A DNA stretch of 5,545 bases from an uncultured Ruminococcus sp. (GTDB lineage: Bacteria > Bacillota > Clostridia > Oscillospirales > Ruminococcaceae): assembly GCA_946186215.1 (NCBI GenBank), contig CAMHMM010000142.1:1-5545 (forward strand), given 5' to 3'. Below, one piece after another: positions 1 to 4,754 of this stretch. Under the pieces are notes generated by a model, which saw only the letters and a list, made by a program, of their open reading frames with translations, made no database searches and was not told where the DNA came from. Every line of letters starts with the position of its first letter. The first letter of the stretch is position 1. The position numbers and the translations under genes were made by a program.

Positions 1-51
1 TATAAGACTGCTGTTTTATATTTGTCTGTTACGGGTAAAAAGCTCTTTTCA

Positions 52-1044
52 TTAACCCATAAGAAGTTTCATCCACTTTAGTGCTTCAGTATTATCTGCG
101 GTAATTTTAGTTTGTAAAGCAATGCTTCTGCTATATTGTTGAATTTCACTTGTGTTTTGACTAATCATTTCAATATCTCTTTTGATGTCACTTAAATAAC
201 TGTTTGTTTTTTGTACTGCTTGATAAAGTGCATATTGATTTTTTTTAATTGCTTCAATGTTAGAGCCTATACTTTCAAGATTACTGATAATAATATTCTG
301 CCGTAATTCTGACTCATAAAGATTGTAGGCACCATTCGCGCCTTTTAATTCAGTGCATCGGCCTGATGCAAGATACTCATGTATTGTACACATAGGAACA
401 AAATCTCTATATTTTTCAAAAATGACATTTACTTCGTACAATTTACTAAGTACTTCATTGACTTCAATCAAGCTTGCGGTTAATTCATTCAGTTTTTCTT
501 CCAATGGTTTAATCGCGTCTTGTTGTTTGTTATATTGTGCAAGTCTATTTTGGTAATCCCGACATGATTCCTTCCATACTTCTAATTCATTTATATATAT
601 ATTATGTAAGTTTCGTTTAGTTCTATAGTATGGTTCAATTTTTTCTATACTGTACCCATTTTCTAAATTATGTGCGAGTCCAAAAGAAGCCAATACTAAA
701 ATCAAGCCTAAAAATATCATTATTCCGCCGACTTCATTAAAAAGAATAGCAAGTAAAAGTGAGCCAGCTCCACATATACCACCTAAAACTTTACAAACTG
801 TTCCGCCATGGTATTCAGCCGGCGCAGATAATGATAGCGATCTATCTTTTGGCTCATCTCCGGCAGGAGGGGTTGGTTTTGATGAGAATTTATAAGATGA
901 AAGGGTGGAATTGATATTGGATATTCCTTGTTTAAGAGTATATTTATTTGTTTCGATTTGTGCAATCATATGGACATACTCACATAAATTTGCACTGCTT
1001 GAAACAATAAAATCACGATTCATAACTGTTTTTTTATTTCCCAT
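52..1044 (-). CDS. Two-helix membrane protein with long coiled coil, unknown function
   Basis: This gene encodes a 330-residue protein whose function I do not recognise. The start is supported by AGGAGA seven bases upstream of ATG (minus strand, 1057-1052). Residues 1-80 are polar, with a proline- and charge-rich stretch near 55-70. Two hydrophobic segments follow at about 83-102 and 105-124, separated by a very short turn, so a membrane hairpin with both ends on the same side is likely. Residues 141-210 and about 255-310 look like coiled coil. Between them is a compact conserved-looking block, about 212-257, with FVPMCTIHEYLASGRC (215-230) and GANGAYNLYESELRQN (235-250). I recall this type of block from hypothetical proteins of gut Firmicutes and their mobile elements, but could not check this. 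The gene is much more AT-rich than the plus-strand operon beside it and is transcribed away from it, which suggests separate origin and regulation. No terminator is visible in the 51 bases after the stop. Confidence 0.85.
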   Translation of the reverse strand: MGNKKTVMNRDFIVSSSANLCEYVHMIAQIETNKYTLKQGISNINSTLSSYKFSSKPTPPAGDEPKDRSLSLSAPAEYHGGTVCKVLGGICGAGSLLLAILFNEVGGIMIFLGLILVLASFGLAHNLENGYSIEKIEPYYRTKRNLHNIYINELEVWKESCRDYQNRLAQYNKQQDAIKPLEEKLNELTASLIEVNEVLSKLYEVNVIFEKYRDFVPMCTIHEYLASGRCTELKGANGAYNLYESELRQNIIISNLESIGSNIEAIKKNQYALYQAVQKTNSYLSDIKRDIEMISQNTSEIQQYSRSIALQTKITADNTEALKWMKLLMG

Positions 1045-1129
1045 ATTAAAGTCTCCTAAACTATTGTTCCGAGATTATTAAGTGATGAGTAGTTGATATA
1101 CTATAGCACCAACAGTTGCTAATAGTTGT

Positions 1130-1141
1130 GGAATGCATTCC
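1130..1141. promoter_or_regulatory. Perfect 12-bp palindrome in the leader of the coiled-coil gene
   Basis: GGAATGCATTCC is a perfect palindrome. It lies about 16 to 27 bases downstream of the expected transcription start of the minus-strand gene, where a bound dimeric repressor could block transcription. This role is inferred from position and symmetry only; no regulator gene is visible in the window. Confidence 0.4.
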
Positions 1142-1163
1142 CTTATCGTTCTATATTTATTAC

Positions 1164-1192
1164 ATTATATACTTTTTAGCGGCTTATATCAA
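1164..1192 (-). promoter_or_regulatory. Sigma-A type promoter of the coiled-coil gene
   Basis: Reading the minus strand, TTGATA (1192-1187) and TATAAT (1169-1164) are separated by 17 bases, almost the consensus for a housekeeping promoter. A run of ten T on this strand (1214-1205) begins 13 bases upstream of the -35 box, in the place of an UP element. Transcription would start near 1157 and give a leader of roughly 110 bases before the ATG at 1044. Confidence 0.7.
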
Positions 1193-1293
1193 TTTATCGA
1201 ATTTAAAAAAAAAACAGCTAATAAAATTGTAATATTTGCACGAACATATCTGGATCAACACTCGGTCATAAATAATAATATTAATTCCATATC

Positions 1294-1326
1294 AGCGTCC
1301 GTAATGTAAAAACGGGCGCTTTTTTT
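1294..1326 (+). terminator. Rho-independent terminator with no visible upstream gene
   Basis: A nine-base-pair stem, AGCGTCCGT (1294-1302) with ACGGGCGCT (1312-1320), includes one G-T wobble. The loop is nine bases and a run of seven T follows (1320-1326). The orientation is for plus-strand transcription, but the only gene upstream in the window is on the minus strand. On the minus strand the T run is not in the right place, so it does not serve the coiled-coil gene. It may be left from a gene now displaced, or end an unannotated short transcript. Confidence 0.75.
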
Positions 1327-1360
1327 CGGGGAACGGAGCAGGGCTCAACATTAGAATTAT

Positions 1361-1439
1361 GTTAAAAATCGTTAGCTGACCTTGACAGCCGCTCTTGTTA
1401 TGTGATAAAATATTTTCATTACGGGTTAACGAGCGTTAA
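1361..1439 (+). promoter_or_regulatory. Paired operator-like repeats around the operon promoter
   Basis: Two 14-base direct repeats, GTTAAAAATCGTTA (1361-1374) and GTTAACGAGCGTTA (1425-1438), match at 11 of 14 positions and start 64 bases apart. One ends eight bases before the -35 box; the other lies just after the expected transcription start. The second is also part of a near-perfect inverted repeat, TTAACG-AG-CGTTAA (1426-1439). A further CGTTA on the opposite strand lies at 1462-1466. Position and symmetry suggest binding sites for a transcription regulator, perhaps with DNA looping, but the regulator is not identified. Confidence 0.45.
1382..1411 (+). promoter_or_regulatory. Sigma-A type promoter of the membrane-protein operon
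   Basis: A perfect -35 box TTGACA (1382-1387) is followed after 18 bases by TAAAAT (1406-1411), with TGTG just upstream of the -10 box resembling an extended -10. Transcription would start near 1418, giving a leader of about 135 bases before the GTG start at 1553. No equally good promoter was seen between the downstream genes, so this is the likely main promoter of the operon. Confidence 0.75.
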
Positions 1440-1445
1440 TTTATT

Positions 1446-1471
1446 GGCAGACGGTCAAGTCTAACGCTGCC
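1446..1471 (+). other. Possible hairpin in the operon leader
   Basis: GGCAG (1446-1450) can pair with CTGCC (1467-1471). An alternative inner pairing is AGAC (1449-1452) with GTCT (1459-1462). The two pairings partly exclude each other, so the leader may fold in more than one way. No T run follows, so it is not a terminator, and it matches no riboswitch class that I recognise. Confidence 0.25.
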
Positions 1472-1552
1472 GATATAATTTTACTGATTATAAAAGCCCG
1501 TAAAAAGGCGGATAGTGTGATACATTCCCGTTATCGGATAAGGAGGAACTTT

Positions 1553-2143
1553 GTGAAAAAAGATATGATAAGAAATATATGCGATATCTGTCTTGGCCTG
1601 CTGATACTCACAGTAACATTTATTGCATATTTCGGGCATTGGGGTGAGCTTGGTGAATACTGCTGCGTATCGGGCATCACGATCGGGCTTGTCTTTATTA
1701 TTTCTTTTATCCATCGCATCAGGAGCGGAAGATCTTTTAGCGACTGGGTATATATCGACTGCTTCGTTGCCGCGCTGATGATATTTATTGCAACGCTGTT
1801 GCTTGGCCTTAATCTCAACGGCGCATTCATATTCATACATATAATAGATCCGCTGCTGATGCTCGCTTACTGGGCGTTTTTCTGTGACGACAGCAGCAAG
1901 CGGCATATAAATGTTCTTACCGTTCTGATATTCCCCGTATGCTATCTGATATTGTCGCTTATAACACTGCTTTCCACGGGAGACTGCGCTTTCCCTGCAT
2001 CGCTTGTGCTGACAGGCCACAGCATTCCTGTAACGATCGGCCTTGTTATCGCCGTATTTATGATATTTCTTATACTCGGCTGCTGCTATCATTTCATCGG
2101 CGGTCTTGTAAAAGGCAGGCTGCGTTCAAAAAGAGCTGCATGA
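1553..2143 (+). CDS. Six-helix membrane protein, Pr6Pr-like
   Basis: This gene encodes a 196-residue integral membrane protein, first in the operon. The GTG start at 1553 is chosen because AGGAGG (1541-1546) lies six bases upstream; an earlier in-frame GTG at 1517 would place that ribosome site inside the coding region. Six hydrophobic segments are seen at about 8-27, 36-55, 65-87, 92-110, 119-140 and 158-184, with a basic C-terminal tail (KGRLRSKR). The length, six-helix layout and the core around HIIDPLLMLAYWAFF (96-110), followed by a short charged loop and FPVCY (127-131), resemble my recollection of the Pr6Pr family, whose biochemical function is not established. The family call is tentative; membrane location is secure. 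The next gene follows after 62 bases. Confidence 0.82.
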   Translation: MKKDMIRNICDICLGLLILTVTFIAYFGHWGELGEYCCVSGITIGLVFIISFIHRIRSGRSFSDWVYIDCFVAALMIFIATLLLGLNLNGAFIFIHIIDPLLMLAYWAFFCDDSSKRHINVLTVLIFPVCYLILSLITLLSTGDCAFPASLVLTGHSIPVTIGLVIAVFMIFLILGCCYHFIGGLVKGRLRSKRAA

Positions 2144-2159
2144 CCACAGCGTTTTGAAC
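2124..2159 (+). repeat. Inverted repeat spanning the stop codon of the first operon gene
   Basis: GTTCAAAA (2124-2131) is exactly complementary to TTTTGAAC (2152-2159), and an inner GCTG/CAGC pair (2135-2138 with 2147-2150) extends the hairpin. It spans the TGA of the first operon gene. No T run follows, so it does not look like a terminator. It could affect RNA stability or processing between the first and second genes. Confidence 0.45.
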
Positions 2160-2205
2160 ATGAATCGGCTCGAAAAGCTCATAACTATATCAATGAGGAG
2201 GCCAT

Positions 2206-3100
2206 ATGGCAGGGATATTTGAGAAAAACAGGCCGGTCATAGCGGCGGGCATCCTTTACACACTGAATGCGCTTTTTGTAGTTATATCTGCATCGCTTTG
2301 GTCTTGACCTTACCATTTCGCGGTATGTGGGACTTCGCCACTGGACAGCTTATCTTAATATGGCGGCAGCTGTTGTCATGATCACTCTGATATTGATATA
2401 TCTGAAAAAATCTGATATGCATAAAGTGAGGAAAGCATTATATTGCGCTGTATGCGTATGTAAAGCAGGCTGTGCCTTTTTCCCTCTCAACAGAGAGTGG
2501 AGCACATTTTCTTCAGATATGCATAATTACTTTGCTTATGGCCTGATGCTCATTGTGACCATATCTGTTGTTATGATGGCGGTCAGGGCAAGGAATAAAT
2601 CACAGAGAGTATTGGGGATAACAGCATCTGCCTACGCGGCATACTTTATCATTGCCTATGTTATAGCCGGATGGGAGTTCTTTGGCGATACAATATTTCT
2701 GTGGGAGAATACATTTATCTATCTGCTTCTCGGAGAGCTGATGGTTGAGTATGAAGACAGCCGTGTGGTTGAGATCTTCAGTAAGAAATTCCCCTTTGTC
2801 GGCCTTGCAGGTGCTGCATTTGCCTGGCTGCTGTATTTCATAGCTCCCAGAAATGGGGAGAGCATTGAAAGCATGGGCGCACAATACCGCTATGCAGTGA
2901 ATATGGCCGGTATTATCATATTAATATGTTGTATCATAATTATCCTGAGCTTCATCATGTATATGTTATACAGACCGTTAGCGGAAAAAAGAAAATGGGC
3001 GGATGTTTCGTTAAGGATAATAATAACTCCTGTGGTAATTTTCGCTGTGCTGGTCGGAACATATCTGTCCCTGTTTGTGTTTTCGGGAGCAGGTTACTGA
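2206..3100 (+). pseudogene. Frameshifted multi-helix membrane protein (DUF998-like N-terminal part)
   Basis: ATG at 2206 follows AGGAGG (2196-2201) and opens a frame that stops at TGA 2305-2307 after 33 codons. The same protein appears to continue in the next frame to TGA at 3098-3100. That frame alone could start only at a GTG at 2327, without a ribosome site. Dropping one T from the TTT at 2297-2299 restores a single 297-residue protein, with hydrophobic segments near 11-31, 46-66, 77-93, 107-126, 136-154, 162-178, 196-213, 232-255 and 271-293. The first half, with SRYVGLRHW (38-46), CAFFPLN (89-95) and MHNYFAYG (105-112), resembles DUF998-type membrane proteins; this is a tentative match from memory. 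The C-terminal third looks like an added three-helix module. The break may be a true mutation, a sequence error, or recoding. The long clean reading frame after the break argues that any mutation is recent. Function is unknown. Confidence 0.7.
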
Positions 3101-3197
3101 ATGCTGAAACCATATCATAGTCAGATGCTGTTTAAAAATCAGCTATCATGACCTGATGACACCTGCAAAACAGATAGAATATCAAAGGAGAAAAGTT

Positions 3198-3551
3198 ATG
3201 TCTTTTAACGAGCACCGTCAGGAAGATACCATGCAGACAGATGATCCCAACAGCATAGCAAAGGATATCCGTCAGCTGTATATCATCAGTGCTGTTCTGA
3301 TCTCGCCTGCAATCGGGTGGATAGCAGACCTGTTCAGAATAGGGAATTACTATATGATTCTTCTTGTGTCATTAAGAGTGTTTTATATTCAGTATATTCC
3401 TTTTGCGATACTTACGCTCCTGTATATATGGGCTCTGAAAACGGAAAACCAGCCTAAAAGCGAAACCGGCTGGTTTATGCTGCTCCTGTTTCTACATATT
3501 ATAGGATTTGCGAACATCGAGTTTTTGTTTACAGCGGCAATGGGGATATAA
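3198..3551 (+). CDS. Small three-helix membrane protein, unknown function
   Basis: This gene encodes a 117-residue protein that I do not recognise. ATG at 3198 is chosen because AAAGGAG (3184-3190) lies seven bases upstream; an in-frame ATG at 3156 lacks a good site and would include it. The first 22 residues are hydrophilic and acidic (MSFNEHRQEDTMQTDDPNSI), then hydrophobic segments lie at about 27-46, 53-80 and 92-115. A polar loop at 81-90 (KTENQPKSET) separates the last two. The middle segment is long enough to be one tilted helix or two short ones. The gene follows the frameshifted gene after 97 bases, the largest gap in the operon, with no clear terminator or promoter in the gap. Confidence 0.75.
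   Translation: MSFNEHRQEDTMQTDDPNSIAKDIRQLYIISAVLISPAIGWIADLFRIGNYYMILLVSLRVFYIQYIPFAILTLLYIWALKTENQPKSETGWFMLLLFLHIIGFANIEFLFTAAMGI
3446..3476 (+). repeat. Perfect 9-bp inverted repeat inside a coding region
   Basis: AAACCAGCC (3446-3454) pairs exactly with GGCTGGTTT (3468-3476), with a 13-base loop. It falls in the part of the three-helix protein gene that encodes the polar loop between the last two membrane segments. Only three T follow the GC part, so a terminator is unlikely, though weak attenuation or ribosome pausing is possible. Confidence 0.4.
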
Positions 3552-3583
3552 ACACGCTGACGATCTGAAAAGGAGCCGGCAAT

Positions 3584-3622
3584 ATGAAAACGGAGGAAAA
3601 GAAAATGGATAAAAAATGCTGA
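3584..3622 (+). CDS. 12-codon leader ORF, or 5' part of a frame-broken gene
   Basis: ATG at 3584 has AGGAG (3571-3575) eight bases upstream, and encodes MKTEEKKMDKKC followed by TGA at 3620-3622. A second in-frame ATG at 3605 has its own GGAGG (3592-3596). The stop overlaps the ATG of the next ORF in the arrangement ATGCTGA (3616-3622). This can be a short leader whose translation is coupled to the next gene. It can also be the true N-terminus of that gene, separated by loss of one A from the A run at 3611-3616: one extra A, or a -1 slip there, gives a continuous 74-residue protein with a charged N-terminus. Confidence 0.45.
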   Translation: MKTEEKKMDKKC

Positions 3623-3807
3623 TCGGCTGGAAGGCAAGCATACTGGCGATCGTATGTATAACGCTTATCAATACAGTATGCAGCTTCACACAGACAGATA
3701 TATCACTCAATGCTGAAAGGGTAATGGGTATCATTGACCTTGCTGCGGTAGGGGTACTTGCGTACACCTCGGTAAAGCTGGAGATCGGTAAAAAAGAAAA
3801 GAAATAA
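3616..3807 (+). CDS. Small two-helix membrane protein, unknown function
   Basis: This gene encodes 63 residues with hydrophobic segments at about 6-23 and 37-53 and a lysine-rich C-terminus (KLEIGKKEKK), which predicts a cytoplasmic tail. I do not recognise the family. The ATG at 3616 has no well-placed ribosome site of its own; the nearest GGAGG (3592-3596) is 19 bases away and better serves ATG 3605. Translation therefore probably depends on the short ORF that overlaps its start, either through reinitiation or because the two are one gene with a frame break at the A run. The next gene begins 48 bases downstream. Confidence 0.6.
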   Translation: MLIGWKASILAIVCITLINTVCSFTQTDISLNAERVMGIIDLAAVGVLAYTSVKLEIGKKEKK

Positions 3808-3855
3808 ACAGGTCTGTCCGATGCGGCAGGACCACTTCCAAGGGGGCGATACACT

Positions 3856-4254
3856 ATGGAAAAACTGCGCAGGATCACAGGGATCGCCGACATAGTAGTT
3901 TTTGCGGCGACAACACTTGCCATTGCGGGAGTGTTCTATGAGGGAATGACACTTAAGTGGTATGACATCGTCGGCGTGTTTGTGATCTGTATGGACTATT
4001 CCTTTATACCTGTCACTGTAATGCATCTTATAGCCGACAGAAAGGACAAAAGCTTTGGCTTTCATGTCTTTTCGCTGGTTATAATCATAGCGGCGGTAGT
4101 CATGAAGATAGCAGGGCTCGGATACCCTGCTGCAACACTTGTGTTCTGGTATTTCTATATATGGTTCCTTTACGGGAGCCTGATCGTGAGAAGAAATACT
4201 GCAGGGATCAAAAGAGGAGGAAATGAAAATGATACGCGAAATGAACAGGGATGA
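3856..4254 (+). CDS. Four-helix membrane protein, unknown function
   Basis: This gene encodes a 132-residue protein that I do not recognise. ATG at 3856 has AAGGGGG (3840-3846) nine bases upstream. Hydrophobic segments lie at about 9-28, 36-59, 69-88 and 91-111, and a charged segment DRKDKS (61-66) joins the second and third. The final 20 residues are hydrophilic (from about VRRNTAGIKR) and are partly encoded by the ribosome site and first codons of the downstream acetyltransferase gene, which overlaps this gene by 26 bases. That overlap points to coupled translation and shared expression. Aromatic residues are dense in the last helix (FWYFYIWFLY, 97-106). Confidence 0.8.
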   Translation: MEKLRRITGIADIVVFAATTLAIAGVFYEGMTLKWYDIVGVFVICMDYSFIPVTVMHLIADRKDKSFGFHVFSLVIIIAAVVMKIAGLGYPAATLVFWYFYIWFLYGSLIVRRNTAGIKRGGNENDTRNEQG

Positions 4255-4720
4255 GATACCCGCTTGTGTGGAGCTTATAAAGCACAGTTTCAGAACAGTC
4301 GCTGATGAATACGGTATCACGGAGGAAAATGCTCCCCGTTTCACAGCTTTTGCTACGACTGCGGAAAGGCTGCAGTGGCAGAAGGACAGTGAACACAGGC
4401 TGATGTATGTATATGAGCAGGACGGTGTTATCTGCGGATATTATTCGCTCCTTATGCAGGAAAACAATGAATGTGAGCTGAATAATCTTGCGGTACTCCC
4501 CGAATACCGCCATAAAGGCATAGGAAAGGAGCTGCTCGAACACGCATTTTCCACAGCGGAGAAAAGCGGCTGCAGGGCTGTCAATTTAGGCATAGTGGAG
4601 GAAAACAAGCCTCTGCGTAAATGGTACGAGTTAAACGGTGCTGTACATACGGGAACGAAGAAATTCGACTTTTTTCCGTTCACCTGCGGCTATATGAGAA
4701 AGGATATCGGAGCTCACTGA
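4229..4720 (+). CDS. GNAT family N-acetyltransferase
   Basis: This gene encodes a 163-residue cytosolic enzyme expected to transfer the acetyl group of acetyl-CoA to an amine of unknown identity. ATG 4229 is preferred over ATG 4223 because AGGAGG (4215-4220) lies eight bases from the former and only two from the latter; the longer form would be 165 residues. The acetyl-CoA binding motif A is clear: LNNLAVLPEYRHKGIGKELL (84-103), with the R/Q-x-x-G-x-G/A signature as R94-H-K-G97-I-G99. The N-terminal IREMNRDEIPACVELI and the C-terminal block NKPLRKWYELNGA (126-138) fit the usual GNAT order. Length is typical for a single-domain member. Substrate cannot be told from sequence. It is the only clearly cytosolic enzyme in this otherwise membrane-protein operon, and its start overlaps the four-helix gene. 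Confidence 0.92.
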   Translation: MIREMNRDEIPACVELIKHSFRTVADEYGITEENAPRFTAFATTAERLQWQKDSEHRLMYVYEQDGVICGYYSLLMQENNECELNNLAVLPEYRHKGIGKELLEHAFSTAEKSGCRAVNLGIVEENKPLRKWYELNGAVHTGTKKFDFFPFTCGYMRKDIGAH

Positions 4721-4754
4721 CAGTTGATATGAATTTTCCGGAAAGGGAGAAATA

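Larger units (their letters stand above)
1045..1516. other. Divergent intergenic region between AT-rich gene and operon
   Basis: No convincing coding sequence was found in these 472 bases on either strand. The left two thirds (1045 to about 1290) are very AT-rich like the minus-strand gene, and include a run of ten A at 1205-1214. The right third has the composition of the operon. The region holds, from left to right, a leader palindrome, the minus-strand promoter, an isolated plus-strand terminator, and the plus-strand promoter with repeats around it. These are listed separately. Confidence 0.7.

Noticed and set aside
9..58. Terminator after the coiled-coil gene on the minus strand
   Set aside because: Only a weak GGGT/ACCC pairing with an A/T-rich centre is seen, with no T run after it.
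1205..1214. Run of ten A read as the T tract of a minus-strand terminator
   Set aside because: No GC-rich stem precedes it on the minus strand; it fits better as an AT tract upstream of the minus-strand promoter.
1474..1479. TATAAT as a second promoter for the operon
   Set aside because: No acceptable -35 box lies 16 to 18 bases upstream; TTGGCA at 1444-1449 is 24 bases away.
1517..1552. In-frame GTG at 1517 as the start of the Pr6Pr-like gene
   Set aside because: It has no ribosome site, and the strong AGGAGG at 1541-1546 would lie inside the gene; GTG 1553 is well spaced from it.
1481..2092. 203-codon minus-strand ORF opposite the first operon gene
   Set aside because: It is rich in K, R, Q, Y and C in a pattern typical of a reversed hydrophobic gene, and the plus strand has the ribosome site, promoter and membrane-protein pattern.
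3156..3197. ATG at 3156 as the start of the three-helix gene
   Set aside because: There is no Shine-Dalgarno in front, and AAAGGAG at 3184-3190 clearly serves ATG 3198.
3811..3833. Possible hairpin GGTC...GACC after the 63-residue ORF as a terminator
   Set aside because: The stem contains internal mismatches and is not followed by a T run.
3703..4344. 213-codon minus-strand ORF across several operon genes
   Set aside because: It crosses three plus-strand genes with good ribosome sites, has no domain that I can recognise, and looks like a shadow frame.
4735..4744. Palindrome TTTCCGGAAA before the S41-like gene
   Set aside because: It is short, lies next to a ribosome site and has no promoter nearby; it may be chance.
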